Shown: piece after piece, positions 53,152-61,583 of the stretch
Layout of the letters: each line of letters begins with the position of its first letter
Position numbering within the stretch: the stretch's first letter is position 1
From: Streptomyces sp. NBC_00510
Lineage (GTDB): Bacteria > Actinomycetota > Actinomycetes > Streptomycetales > Streptomycetaceae
Direction: 5' to 3'
DNA: 64,000 nt
NCBI GenBank assembly: GCA_036013505.1
Contig: CP107851.1
Coordinates: 5,110,001 to 5,174,000, forward strand
Notes under the pieces: model-generated
Database searches by the model: none
What the model saw: only the letters and a program-made list of their open reading frames with translations
Told to the model about the DNA's origin: nothing
Translations under genes and position numbers: made by a program

Positions 53152-53913
53152 TCAGCGGGCCGGGGCGGCCCGGGTGGCGGCGATCGCGCCGCCGGCCTGG
53201 TCGGCGAGGGTGACGGCGACCAGACGGGCCTGGCGGGAGGGGACGGTGCCGGGGGTGGGGAGCAGCATGAAGCGGCCGTGGAAGTGGCCGTTGTGGAAGA
53301 CGCGGAGCTCGACCTCCTGGTCCGGCAGTCCCAGCGCGTCCGCGTCCCAGGGGCGGCGGCCCCGCACCACGGTGCCGTCCTGCTCGAGCCGCGGCGGGTG
53401 CCCGACGAGGGTGCCGTACTCGAAACGGCAGCCGCGCAGGTGGAGCAGGCTGACCAGCTGGTCGCGGACGTGCTCGACCACGACGTGCGGGGAGACCGCG
53501 GACTGGGCCAGCCGTGCCGTCTCGTGGATGCGCGCGAGGTGGTCGGCGTCGGTGATCGCGATCACCGCGAGCCGCCTGGTGCGGGCGGCGAGCTGGGAGA
53601 CGGCCAGGCCCACGGCGAGCAGCAGGACCGCCGTCGCCACGTCGCCCGGCCCGCTGATGGTGAACCGCTCGTAGGGCGGGGCGAAGAAGAAGTCGAACCA
53701 GGCCGCCGCGGACAGCGCCGCGAGCGCCCCGGCGCGGCGGCTGCCGAGGACGGCGACCGCCACGACCGCGACCACCAGCACCAGGGCCACGAGCGTGTTG
53801 GACACCTGGGTGCGGAAGGGCACGAGCACCAGGCACACCAGCGGCGGCAGGAGGAGCGCGGCGGGCAGGGCGAGCCGCGTCGGGTGGGGGAACGGGAAGG
53901 AAGAGCGCGTCAT
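53152..53913 (-). CDS. DUF4118 (KdpD-like) membrane sensor without kinase domain
   Basis: 253 residues: four close-packed helices (about 14-105, LALPAALLLPPLVCLVLVPF, LVALVLVVAVVAVAVL, the conserved GALAALSAAAWFDFFFAPPYERFTI, and DVATAVLLLAVGLAVSQLA), then a soluble GAF-like part (about 115-250). The DFFFAPPY segment is the hallmark of the DUF4118 membrane domain of KdpD. The histidine kinase domain of KdpD is absent, so it may be a partner or orphan sensor. ATG 53913 was preferred over 53919 because GGAGG then lies eight bases upstream. A universal-stress-protein gene precedes it, again as in KdpD, which carries a UspA domain. Confidence 0.78.
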   Translation of the reverse strand: MTRSSFPFPHPTRLALPAALLLPPLVCLVLVPFRTQVSNTLVALVLVVAVVAVAVLGSRRAGALAALSAAAWFDFFFAPPYERFTISGPGDVATAVLLLAVGLAVSQLAARTRRLAVIAITDADHLARIHETARLAQSAVSPHVVVEHVRDQLVSLLHLRGCRFEYGTLVGHPPRLEQDGTVVRGRRPWDADALGLPDQEVELRVFHNGHFHGRFMLLPTPGTVPSRQARLVAVTLADQAGGAIAATRAAPAR

Positions 53914-53954
53914 GGTCATCGCCTCCGTCGAAGGGGCCTGCCGGGCCCCCGGGG

Positions 53955-54491
53955 TCACCGCAGTGGCGTGGCGGCGTGCAGGGGAAGCCGCCAGGCGTTG
54001 CGGCGGTGCACGTCGTCGAGGACCTCGTGGAGCGGGGAGCGGGGTACGGCGAGCACCGGGCAGGCCGCGTGGACCAGGCAGTGCCGGGCCACCGAGGGGC
54101 TCAGCAGGCGGCGCAGCCGGCCGCGGCGTCCGGCGCCGACGACCAGCAGGTCGTCCGGGCGGTCCGCGACGTGGGTCAGCGCCCATCCCGCGGGCCCGCG
54201 GACGAGGAGCGCGCGCAGGGGGAGGTCCGCCGGGAGGCCGCCGAAGGCGGACTCGACGGCGCCGACCAGCTGCTGCCGGGCCCGGTCCTGCCACTCCCGC
54301 AGCAGCGGCGGGCAGGGGGAGCGCCGGTAGGCGAACTCCCCGCCCGGCGGTTCCCAGGCGAGCACGGTGACCAGCACCGCGCCCGTGCGGCGTGCCTCGG
54401 CGGCGGCCCGGTGCAGCGCCGTGAGGCTGCCGAGGGAGCCGCTCACCCCGACCACCACGCGGTGGTTTCCGGCGTCATCCATGCCGTCCAT
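53955..54491 (-). CDS. Universal stress protein family
   Basis: 178-residue UspA-fold protein: strand 1 HRVVVGVSGSLGSLTALHRAAAEA, and the nucleotide-binding-type signature DLLVVGAGRRGRLRRLLSPSVARHCLVHAACPVLAVP, close to the GxxGxR...GSVA pattern of ATP-binding Usps. A single domain, with an extra C-terminal tail of about 25 residues. ATG 54491 or 54482 may start it. It is 41 bases upstream of the DUF4118 gene on the same strand, so the two probably form an operon, like a split KdpD input module. Confidence 0.85.
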   Translation of the reverse strand: MDGMDDAGNHRVVVGVSGSLGSLTALHRAAAEARRTGAVLVTVLAWEPPGGEFAYRRSPCPPLLREWQDRARQQLVGAVESAFGGLPADLPLRALLVRGPAGWALTHVADRPDDLLVVGAGRRGRLRRLLSPSVARHCLVHAACPVLAVPRSPLHEVLDDVHRRNAWRLPLHAATPLR

Positions 54492-54595
54492 GGAAGACCC
54501 GGGCGGGGTGCCGCGGGGGCTTCTTGTCGTCCTCTTGTCGCCGGGCGGCGCACCCCTGACGCCGCCCTGACCCGCCGGTCCCGACCCGCCGGGGT

Positions 54596-55681
54596 TCAGG
54601 CCGGATAGGCGTGCGCCTGGGCCGCCTTGACGGTGGCCCACACCTCGGCGCCGGGGTGCAGCCCGAGTTCGGCGGTGGCCACCGTGGTGAGGTCGGCGGC
54701 GAGCGGGAGTTCGCCCTGGACGTCGACGCGGATCTGGTCGCCGTGCGACTCCAGGCCCGCGACCCGGCCGTGCCACAGGTTCCGGGCGCTGGAGCCGGTG
54801 GGGCGGTCCCGGTGGAGGGTGACGGCGCCGGGCGGGAAGGCCACGAAGGCCGGGCCGGAGAGTTCCTCGGTGGTGGTGATGGCCGGTCCGCCGTCGATCC
54901 GTACGGTGTGCCCCTCGGCCCGGCCCCGGTAGAGGTTGAGGCCGACGAGGTGCGCGATGTAGTCGGTGCGCGGGCGGCGGGCGATCTCGGCGGGGGTGCC
55001 CTCCTGGACGGAGCCGCCGTGCTCGATGACCACCAGCCGGTCGGCCAGCACCATGGCGTCCAGCGGGTCGTGCGTGACCAGGACGGCCACCGCCTCGAAG
55101 TCGGCCAGGTGGCGGCGGAGCTGGGATCGGACGTCCAGGCGGGTGCGGGCGTCGAGCGCGGCCAGCGGCTCGTCCAGGAGCAGCAGGCGTGGCCGGGTGG
55201 CCAGCGCCCGGGCGAGGGCCACGCGCTGCGCCTGGCCGCCGGAGAGCCGGCGGGGCCGGGCGGCGGCGTGCTCGGCCAGGCCCATCCGCTCCAGCCACGC
55301 GGCGGCCTCGGCGCGGGCCCGCGCCTTGGGCACGCCGTGGCAGCGCGGGCCGAAGGCGACGTTGTCCAGCGCGGACAGGTGCGGGAAGAGCAGGTAGTCC
55401 TGGAAGACCACACCGACCGGGCGGGTCTCGGGGGGCGTGCCGTCCAGGGCGGCGCCGTCCAGCCGCAGGTGGCCGGCGGTGAGCGGGGTCAGCCCGGCCA
55501 GGGCCCGCAGCGCGGTGGTCTTGCCCGCGCCGTTGGGCCCGAGCAGGGCGAGCACCTCGCCGGGGGCGGCGGTGAGCGTCACGTCGAGGCGGAAGGCGCC
55601 GCGGTCGACGACCAGCCGGGCGTCCAGGCCCTCGGGGGCCGGGCTGCCGGAGGTCGCGGGTGCTTTGTCCAGGGAGGTCAT
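54596..55681 (-). CDS. modC: Molybdate ABC transporter ATPase
   Basis: 361-residue ATPase of the molybdate importer. Walker A GPNGAGKTTALRAL, signature RLSGGQAQRVALA, Walker B LLLLDEPLAALDARTR, H-loop VTHDPLDAM; the C-terminal part (about 245-361) contains TOBE-like segments (LWHGRVAGLESHGDQIRVDV), as in ModC. ATG 55681 overlaps the modB stop as ATGA. Last gene of the modE-like/modABC unit. Confidence 0.94.
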   Translation of the reverse strand: MTSLDKAPATSGSPAPEGLDARLVVDRGAFRLDVTLTAAPGEVLALLGPNGAGKTTALRALAGLTPLTAGHLRLDGAALDGTPPETRPVGVVFQDYLLFPHLSALDNVAFGPRCHGVPKARARAEAAAWLERMGLAEHAAARPRRLSGGQAQRVALARALATRPRLLLLDEPLAALDARTRLDVRSQLRRHLADFEAVAVLVTHDPLDAMVLADRLVVIEHGGSVQEGTPAEIARRPRTDYIAHLVGLNLYRGRAEGHTVRIDGGPAITTTEELSGPAFVAFPPGAVTLHRDRPTGSSARNLWHGRVAGLESHGDQIRVDVQGELPLAADLTTVATAELGLHPGAEVWATVKAAQAHAYPA

Positions 55682-56532
55682 GGCGTGGTCATCCAGCGGT
55701 CGCGCAGCCCGGCCAGGACGGCGATCGAGACGGCGAGCAGCACCAGGCTGAGCGCGATGGCGGCGGCCGGGTCGCTCTGCAGGGCGAGGTAGACGGCGAG
55801 CGGCATCGTCTGCGTACGGCCGGGGAAGTTGCCCGCGAAGGTGATGGTGGCGCCGAACTCGCCGAGCGCCCTTGCCCAGGCCAGCACGGCCCCGGCGGCG
55901 ATGCCCGGGGCGATCAGCGGCAGCGTCACCCGGCGGAAGGCGGTGAAGCGGGAGGCGCCGAGCGTGGTGGCGGCCTCCTCGTAGCGCGGGTCGGCGGCCC
56001 GCAGGGTGCCCTCGACGCTGATGACCAGGAACGGCATCGCGACGAAGGCCTCCGCGACGACGACGCCCGCCGTGGTGAAGGGCAGCGTCACCCCGAACCA
56101 CTGGTCCAGCCACCGCCCGGCGATGCCGTTGCGGCCCAGCGCCAGCAGCAGCGCGACACCGCCGACGACGGGCGGCAGCACCAGGGGCAGCGTCACCAGG
56201 GCGCGCACCAGCCGGCGCCCGGGGAACTCGGTACGGGCCAGCAGCCAGGCCAGGGGCACGCCCAGCACGAGGGTCACCGCGGTGGCGAGGGTGGCGCAGA
56301 TCAGGGAGAGCCGCAGCGCCTGCCACACCCCGGGACTGGTGAGCTGCGCGGGCAGTTCGCTCCACGGGGTGCGGACCAGCAGTCCGGCGAGCGGCAGCAC
56401 CAGGAAGACGAGACCGAGCAGAGCCGGCAGCAGCAGCGGCAGGGGCACCGGGGAACGGTGACCCTGCCGGCGGCCGGCGCGGCGCGGCCGGGACTCCAGG
56501 AGTTCGGGCGCGCCGCCGTTGTGGTCGGTCAA
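55678..56532 (-). CDS. modB: Molybdate ABC transporter permease
   Basis: 284 residues; five to six helices starting near residue 32, with the ABC permease EAA motif EEAATTLGASRFTAFRRVTLPLIAPGI in the cytoplasmic loop and RALGEFGATITFAGN typical of ModB. Start chosen as TTG 56532, which overlaps the modA stop (TTGA) and gives the common Streptomyces extension of about 30 polar residues; internal GTG codons near residue 28 are alternatives. Confidence 0.92.
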   Translation of the reverse strand: MTDHNGGAPELLESRPRRAGRRQGHRSPVPLPLLLPALLGLVFLVLPLAGLLVRTPWSELPAQLTSPGVWQALRLSLICATLATAVTLVLGVPLAWLLARTEFPGRRLVRALVTLPLVLPPVVGGVALLLALGRNGIAGRWLDQWFGVTLPFTTAGVVVAEAFVAMPFLVISVEGTLRAADPRYEEAATTLGASRFTAFRRVTLPLIAPGIAAGAVLAWARALGEFGATITFAGNFPGRTQTMPLAVYLALQSDPAAAIALSLVLLAVSIAVLAGLRDRWMTTP

Positions 56533-57359
56533 GGGTTGAGGAACCCTGCCTCGCTCAGCACCTTCGCGCCCTGTTCGGACCGGACGAAGGCGATGAAGGC
56601 CTCGGCGGCCCCGGCGTTGGGCGCGTCCTTGAGCAGGACGATCGGGTAGTCGTTGACGGCACCGGCGGACTCGGGGAACTCCACGCCCTCCACCTTGCCG
56701 GCGGCGGCCTTCACATCGGTCTTGTAGACCACGGAGGCGTCGACCTCCTTCAACTCCACCTTCGTCAGGGCGCTCTTGACGTCCTGCTCGTAGGAGACCG
56801 GGGTGAGCTTCAGGCCGGCGCCGTCCAGCGCCTTCTGCGCCGCGGCGCCGCAGGGCACCTCCTTGGCGCACAGGGCGACCTTCATCCCGGACTTGGTGAG
56901 GTCCTTGAGGGACGCGACGTCCTTGGGGTTGCCCGGGACGACCGCGATCTCCAGCTGGTTGCGCACGAAGGTCGCGGGCTCGCCGGCCGCGTCGTTGGCG
57001 TCGGTGACGATCTGCATGGTCTTGGGGGAGGCGGCGGCGAAGACGTCGGCGGGGGCACCGGAGGTGATGCTGGCGGCGAGCGCGTCGCTGCCGCCGAAGT
57101 TGAAGGAGACCTTGGTGCCGGGGTGGGCCGCCTCGAACTCCTTGCCCAGTTCGGTGAAGCTCTCCTTGAGGGAGGCGGCGGCGAAGACGGTGACCGTGCC
57201 CTTCAGGTCGCCCGCGGAGGACGTGCCCGCCGAGGGCGAGGACGACGCGGAGGCGCCGGCGGAGTCGTCCGAGGAGGAACAGGCGCTCAGGGCCAGCAGC
57301 ACCGCGGTGCCTCCGACGGCCAGCTGAAGGGTCCGGCGGTGCGTGGGACGGGTCATCAC
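56529..57359 (-). CDS. modA: Molybdate-binding lipoprotein
   Basis: 276-residue substrate-binding protein for molybdate (and tungstate). Lipobox LLALSAC with lipidated Cys27, then a Ser/Ala linker and a class II binding fold: GTVTVFAAASLKESFTELGKEFEAAHP, SFNFGGSDALAASITSGAPADVFAAAS, and VSYEQDVKSALTKVELKEVDASVVYKTD, all standard ModA segments that hold the oxyanion. GTG 57359 follows GGAGGAG; the in-frame ATG three bases on is possible. Confidence 0.95.
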   Translation of the reverse strand: MMTRPTHRRTLQLAVGGTAVLLALSACSSSDDSAGASASSSPSAGTSSAGDLKGTVTVFAAASLKESFTELGKEFEAAHPGTKVSFNFGGSDALAASITSGAPADVFAAASPKTMQIVTDANDAAGEPATFVRNQLEIAVVPGNPKDVASLKDLTKSGMKVALCAKEVPCGAAAQKALDGAGLKLTPVSYEQDVKSALTKVELKEVDASVVYKTDVKAAAGKVEGVEFPESAGAVNDYPIVLLKDAPNAGAAEAFIAFVRSEQGAKVLSEAGFLNP

Positions 57360-57379
57360 AGGGCTGCTCCTCCGAGTCT

Positions 57380-57766
57380 CTAGGGTCTCTCGACGACCAC
57401 GTTGGTCGACTTGATGACGGCGACCGCCGGGACGCCGGGCTCGAGCTTCAGCTCCTCGGCCGACTCCCGGCTGATCATGGACACCACGCGGAACGGGCCG
57501 GCCTGGATCTCCACCTGCGCGGAGACGTCGCCGAGGATCACCTCGGTGACGATGCCCGCGAAGCGGTTGCGGGCCGAGGAGCCGGTGTGCTCGCGTTCGG
57601 TGCGGTTGAACTCCCGGGCGAAGGCGGCCAGATCGGGACCCTCGATGATGCGCCGGCCCTGCTCGTCGCGCTCCGCCCGCAGCCGCCCGCCGTCGACCCA
57701 GCGCCTGAGGGTGTCGGCGCTCACGCCCATGACTGCGGCCGCCTCGCCGATCCGGTAGGTGTGCAT
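57380..57766 (-). CDS. MerR-type HTH plus TOBE (molybdopterin/molybdate-binding) regulator
   Basis: 128 residues: an excisionase/MerR-like winged helix (TYRIGEAAAVMGVSADTLRRWVDGGRLRAERDEQG, about 3-38) followed by one TOBE/Mop domain (about 60-128; NRFAGIVTEVILGDVSAQVEIQAG and SAEELKLEPGVPAVAVIKSTNVVVE). It is a ModE substitute: binding of molybdate to the Mop domain would change DNA binding. It heads the transcript running into modABC (gap to modA 20 bases). ATG 57766 follows the -10 TATGAT by six bases, with no ribosome site, so the mRNA is probably leaderless. Confidence 0.88.
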   Translation of the reverse strand: MHTYRIGEAAAVMGVSADTLRRWVDGGRLRAERDEQGRRIIEGPDLAAFAREFNRTEREHTGSSARNRFAGIVTEVILGDVSAQVEIQAGPFRVVSMISRESAEELKLEPGVPAVAVIKSTNVVVERP

Positions 57767-57772
57767 GACTCG

Positions 57773-57778
57773 ATCATA
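57773..57778 (-). promoter_or_regulatory. -10 box of the mod operon (leaderless start)
   Basis: TATGAT on the minus strand ends six bases before ATG 57766, placing the expected transcript start at the start codon. No classical E. coli-type ModE box was found around it. Confidence 0.5.
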
Positions 57779-57905
57779 GTGACGCAGATGCGAGCGGGAA
57801 GCCCCTTGTCGGATTGCATCAGCCGGATCACAGCGCATGGAGGGTCGCATGTGCGTTTCCACGACCGCCCTGCGTGGGTACGGTGATCGGGGGAGGTGGA
57901 AGCCC

Positions 57906-58403
57906 GTGACCGTGTCCGTTCCCGCGCCGCCGCCGGGGCTCGCCGGCTTCAGCCTGAGCGGCGACCTGGCCCGCCCCGCGCCGCTCACGGTGCCCGACCT
58001 GCGCGCCTGGCCCCAGCACACGGCCCGGGTGAGCTTCGAGTGCCAGACCAGCGGTGTGCAGCACCACCGTTTCGAGGGCCCGTTGCTCCACGAGGTGCTG
58101 TGCTCGGCCGGTCCCGGCTTCGACCCCGGCCGCCGCAAGGACCGGTTGCGGTTCCTCATCGCCGTGACCGGGGCGGACGGTCACCACGCGCTGCTGTCCT
58201 GGGCCGAGATCGACCCGGACTTCGGGCACGCCCCCGTGCTGCTGGCCACCCGCATCGACGGCACCCCGCTGGACGCGTGCGGCCCGCAACTGGTGCTTCC
58301 CCAGGACCGCTGCGGGGCCCGGCACATCAGCGGCATCACCGCCATCCGGGTGGACGGGGGCTACGGCGGCGGCCCGGCGGCGGGGAGCGACCCGGGCGTC
58401 TGA
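57906..58403 (+). CDS. Small molybdopterin-dependent oxidoreductase (sulfite-oxidase-fold) protein
   Basis: 165 residues corresponding to the Moco-binding fold of sulfite oxidase. The Cys in VSFECQTSG is the expected Mo ligand. Further family segments: LSGDLARPAPLTVPDLRAWP, FEGPLLHEVL, and LVLPQDRCGARHISGITAIRVDG. It lacks the C-terminal dimerisation domain and any signal peptide, so it is much shorter than full enzymes and cytoplasmic. GTG 57906 follows GGGAGGTGG. Divergent from the molybdate operon, which fits a molybdenum role; reaction unknown. Confidence 0.82.
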   Translation: MTVSVPAPPPGLAGFSLSGDLARPAPLTVPDLRAWPQHTARVSFECQTSGVQHHRFEGPLLHEVLCSAGPGFDPGRRKDRLRFLIAVTGADGHHALLSWAEIDPDFGHAPVLLATRIDGTPLDACGPQLVLPQDRCGARHISGITAIRVDGGYGGGPAAGSDPGV

Positions 58404-58424
58404 GCGGGCACTACGATCGGCGGA

Positions 58425-58829
58425 ATGCGATCCTCCCCCGCCGGCCTGGTCCGTGAGTTCCACACCGCCTTCGGCCTCGACGTCCGCCCCCGGCCGACCG
58501 AGATCACGCCCGAGCACGCGGCGCACCGTCAGGACCTGCTCGCCGAGGAGGTGGCCGAGGTCGCCGAGGCCTCCGGGACCGGGCCCCTGGACCACCTCGC
58601 GCACGAACTGGCCGACGTGGTCTACATCGCGTACGGCACCGCGCTGGTGCACGGCATCGACCTGGACGAGGTCATCGCGGAGATCCACCGCGCCAACATG
58701 AGCAAGCTGGGCCCCGACGGCCGGCCCACCCTGCGGGCCGACGGCAAGGTCCTCAAGGGCGAGCACTACCAGGCCCCCGACGTCGCGGCGGTGCTGCGCG
58801 CCCAGGGCTGGACGCCCGCCGGGGAGTAA
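58425..58829 (+). CDS. MazG-like nucleotide pyrophosphohydrolase
   Basis: 134-residue all-alpha NTP-PPase fold. The metal-binding pattern is ExxE...ExxD: LLAEEVAEVAEA and HLAHELADVVYIAYGTALVHGIDLDEVIAEIHRANMSKLG, ending with the KVLKGEHYQAPDV segment of the phosphoribosyl-ATP pyrophosphohydrolase-like group. It would remove pyrophosphate from unusual nucleotides. ATG 58425 lies 21 bases after the Moco-domain gene, 7 bases behind TACGAT. Confidence 0.85.
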   Translation: MRSSPAGLVREFHTAFGLDVRPRPTEITPEHAAHRQDLLAEEVAEVAEASGTGPLDHLAHELADVVYIAYGTALVHGIDLDEVIAEIHRANMSKLGPDGRPTLRADGKVLKGEHYQAPDVAAVLRAQGWTPAGE

Positions 58830-58860
58830 CGCGACGGCGCGGCGTGTGCGACCGTGAGCC

Positions 58861-59796
58861 ATGCTGCTTCGCCAACTGGAGTACCTGGTGGCCCTCGCCA
58901 GGGAACGGCACTTCGCGCGCGCCGCCGACGCCTGCTTCGTCTCGCAGCCCTCGCTGTCGGCCGGCATCCGCAAGCTGGAACGCGAGCTGGACGTGCCGAT
59001 CGTGCGGCGGGGCCGGCGCTTCGAGGGGCTGACCCCGGAGGGCGAACGGGTGCTGCTGTGGGCGCACCGCATCCTGGCGGAACGGGACGCGCTGCGGCAG
59101 GAACTCTCCGAGATGCGCGGCGGGCTGGCCGGCACGCTGCGGCTCGGCGCGATACCCACGGCGCTGACCGCCGCGTCCCTGCTGACGACGCCGTTCTGCG
59201 AGCGGCACCCGGGGGTGCGGGTCAGCCTGGAGTCGCTGTCCTCACGGGAGATCAGCGACCGGCTCGCGGAGTTCGAGCTCGACGCGGCGATGACGTACCT
59301 GGACGACGACGCCCTGCGCCATGTGCGCCGCTTCCCGCTCTACGAGGAGCGCTACCTGCTGCTCACCCCCGCGGACGCGCCGCCGGCCGGGCTGCCGGTG
59401 GCGCGTTGGGCGCAGGCGGCCGCGCTGCCGCTGTGCCTGCTGTCGTCGCGGATGCGCAACCGCCGGATCATGGACGAGTGCTTCGCCGCGGACGGGGTCA
59501 CCGCGTCGCCGGCCGTCGAGACCGACTCGGTCGCCGGGCTGTACGCGCACCTGACGGGCTCGGGCGGGCGCTGGTCGAGCGTCATCTCGCACGCCTGGCT
59601 GCACATGTTCGGGGTGCCCGCGGGGATGCGCGTGGTGCCGCTGGAGGGGCCGGCGCACGGTCCCCGGGTGGGGCTGGTGATCGCGGACCGCCGGCCCGAA
59701 CCGGTGCTGGCCAGGGCCCTGCTGGCGGTCGCCCGGCAGGCGCGGGTGCGGGACGCGCTGGACGCGCTGGTGGAGGCGCACCTGGGCGGCTCATAG
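58861..59796 (+). CDS. LysR-family regulator
   Basis: 311-residue LysR-type regulator. Helix-turn-helix: LLRQLEYLVALARERHFARAADACFVSQPSLSAGIRKLERELDVPIVRR (about 2-50); periplasmic-binding-like effector domain from about 90, with LRLGAIPTALTAASLLTTPF. It is followed by NAD-formate dehydrogenase in the same direction rather than divergently; an inverted repeat straddles its stop codon and lies 100 bp before that gene, so it probably activates it. Confidence 0.92.
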   Translation: MLLRQLEYLVALARERHFARAADACFVSQPSLSAGIRKLERELDVPIVRRGRRFEGLTPEGERVLLWAHRILAERDALRQELSEMRGGLAGTLRLGAIPTALTAASLLTTPFCERHPGVRVSLESLSSREISDRLAEFELDAAMTYLDDDALRHVRRFPLYEERYLLLTPADAPPAGLPVARWAQAAALPLCLLSSRMRNRRIMDECFAADGVTASPAVETDSVAGLYAHLTGSGGRWSSVISHAWLHMFGVPAGMRVVPLEGPAHGPRVGLVIADRRPEPVLARALLAVARQARVRDALDALVEAHLGGS

Positions 59797-59819
59797 CGCC
59801 GCGCTATCACGCCATAGCG
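59793..59819 (+). promoter_or_regulatory. ATAGCG repeats between lysR and formate dehydrogenase
   Basis: ATAGCG-CCG-CGCTAT (59793-59807) is a perfect inverted repeat that includes the lysR stop codon; a third ATAGCG follows at 59814-59819. The ATA-N9-TAT form fits LysR boxes (T-N11-A). Confidence 0.6.
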
Positions 59820-59905
59820 ACGTTCGCTTTGACCCCCCGGCGGCCGGGCCGCGACCGTGAAGTGACCTTCCGCAGCGTCCACTTCACGGATGAGGAGCCG
59901 CAGTC

Positions 59906-61066
59906 ATGGCAAAGGTGCTGTGCGTCCTGTACGACGACCCGGCCGACGGTTACCCGACCACGTACGCCCGCGACGACCTGCCGCGCATCGACCACTACCC
60001 CGGCGGCCAGACCACCCCCACGCCGCAGGCGACCGACTTCACCCCCGGCGCGCTGCTGGGCAGCGTCTCCGGCGAACTCGGCCTACGCCGCTTCCTGGAG
60101 GAGCGCGGCCACACCCTGGTCGTCACCTCCGACAAGGACGGTGACGGGTCGGTCTTCGACCGCGAGCTGGCCGACGCCGACGTGGTCATCTCCCAGCCCT
60201 TCTGGCCGGCCTACCTGACGCCCGAGCGCATCGCCGCGGCCGGGAACCTGAAGCTGGCCGTCACGGCGGGCATCGGCTCGGACCACGTCGACCTGGACGC
60301 GGCCGTCGCGCGCGGCATCACCGTCGCCGAGGTCACCTACTGCAACAGCATCAGCGTCGCCGAGCACGTGGTGATGATGACGCTGTCGCTGGTGCGCAAC
60401 TACCTGCCCTCGCACCGGGTCGTCCTGGACGGAGGGTGGAACATCGCCGACTGCGTGGCCCGCTCCTACGACCTGGAGGGCATGCACGTCGGCACCGTCG
60501 CCGCCGGCCGGATCGGGCTGGCGGTGCTGCGCCGGCTGGCGCCCTTCGACGTGAAGCTGCACTACACCGACCGGCACCGGCTGCCGGAGGCCGTGGAGCA
60601 GGAGCTCGGGCTGACCTGGCACGAGAGCGCCGCCGACATGGTGCCGCACTGTGACGTCGTGACCGTCAACGCCCCGCTCCACCCCGAGACCGAGGGCCTC
60701 TTCGACGACAAGCTGATCGACACCATGAAGCGCGGCGCCTACCTCATCAACACCGCACGGGCGCTGATCGTCGACCAGGACGCCGTCGACCGGGCCCTGC
60801 GGGACGGACGGCTGGCGGGCTACGCGGGTGACGTCTGGTACCCGCAGCCGGCGCCCGCCGACCACCCCTGGCGCACCATGCCGCACCACGGGATGACCCC
60901 GCACATCTCCGGTTCCTCGCTGTCGGCGCAGGCCCGGTACGCGGCGGGCACCCGCGAGATCCTGGAGTGCTGGCTGGACGGCAGGCCGATCCGGGACGAG
61001 TACCTGATCGTCGCGGGCGGAGCGCTGGCGGGTACGGGGGCGCACTCGTACTCCATCAGCGGCTGA
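59906..61066 (+). CDS. fdh: NAD-dependent formate dehydrogenase
   Basis: 386-residue molybdenum-free formate dehydrogenase of the D-2-hydroxyacid dehydrogenase superfamily, oxidising formate to CO2 with NAD+. Diagnostic segments: QPFWPAYLTPERIAAAGNLKLAVTAGIGSDHVDL, TYCNSISVAEHVVMM, the NAD motif GTVAAGRIG (about 196-204), NTARALIVDQDAV with the catalytic Arg, and MTPHISGSSLSAQARYA with the catalytic His. Full length. ATG 59906 follows GGAG. Under likely control of the preceding LysR protein. Terminator follows. Confidence 0.95.
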   Translation: MAKVLCVLYDDPADGYPTTYARDDLPRIDHYPGGQTTPTPQATDFTPGALLGSVSGELGLRRFLEERGHTLVVTSDKDGDGSVFDRELADADVVISQPFWPAYLTPERIAAAGNLKLAVTAGIGSDHVDLDAAVARGITVAEVTYCNSISVAEHVVMMTLSLVRNYLPSHRVVLDGGWNIADCVARSYDLEGMHVGTVAAGRIGLAVLRRLAPFDVKLHYTDRHRLPEAVEQELGLTWHESAADMVPHCDVVTVNAPLHPETEGLFDDKLIDTMKRGAYLINTARALIVDQDAVDRALRDGRLAGYAGDVWYPQPAPADHPWRTMPHHGMTPHISGSSLSAQARYAAGTREILECWLDGRPIRDEYLIVAGGALAGTGAHSYSISG

Positions 61067-61072
61067 CCGGCC

Positions 61073-61113
61073 CCGGGCCGCCGACCCGCAGGGCGCGCGG
61101 GTCGGCGGCCCGG
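61073..61113. terminator. Hairpin terminator after formate dehydrogenase
   Basis: Perfect 17-bp stem (61073-61089 with 61097-61113; core GGGCCGCCGACCCGC / GCGGGTCGGCGGCCC), 7-base loop, 7 bases after the stop. Confidence 0.85.
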
Positions 61114-61184
61114 TCGGCGCGAGGCGCCGCCCCCGCCCACCCCGGCCTTCCCGCCCCGGGCCGGCGGGAGGGAGAATCGACCCC

Positions 61185-61583
61185 ATGACGGAGCGCAAGC
61201 CACCGGGCGTCCCCTTCGAGTCCTGGGTCGACAAGCAGATCCGGGAGGCGGCGGAGCGCGGCGCCTTCGACAACTTGCCCGGCGCGGGCAAGCCGCTGGC
61301 CGGTCTGGACCGGCCCTACGACGAGCTGTGGTGGATCAGGGAGAAGATGGCCCGCGAGGGGCTGTCCCACCTCCCGGCCAGCCTCAGGCTGCGCAAGGAG
61401 GTGGAGGACGCGATGGACGCCGCCTCCCGTGCCCCCTCCGAACCCGAGGTGCGCCGCATCGTCGAGGAGGTCAACGACAAGATCCGCACGGGCCTGCGCA
61501 CCCCCATGGACGGCCCGCCGCTCAACCTCGTCCCGTACGAGGTGGAGGACGTCGTCGCACGGTGGCGCGCGGAGCGCGGCTGA
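61185..61583 (+). CDS. DUF1992 (DnaJ-homologue C28 conserved domain) protein
   Basis: 132-residue DUF1992 protein: SWVDKQIREAAERGAFDNLPGAGKPLAGL and the LRLRKEVEDAMDAA segment are the family hallmarks. In animals the domain occurs in DNAJC28; bacterial function unknown. ATG 61185 is the clear start, and the chain length is normal. Confidence 0.87.
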   Translation: MTERKPPGVPFESWVDKQIREAAERGAFDNLPGAGKPLAGLDRPYDELWWIREKMAREGLSHLPASLRLRKEVEDAMDAASRAPSEPEVRRIVEEVNDKIRTGLRTPMDGPPLNLVPYEVEDVVARWRAERG

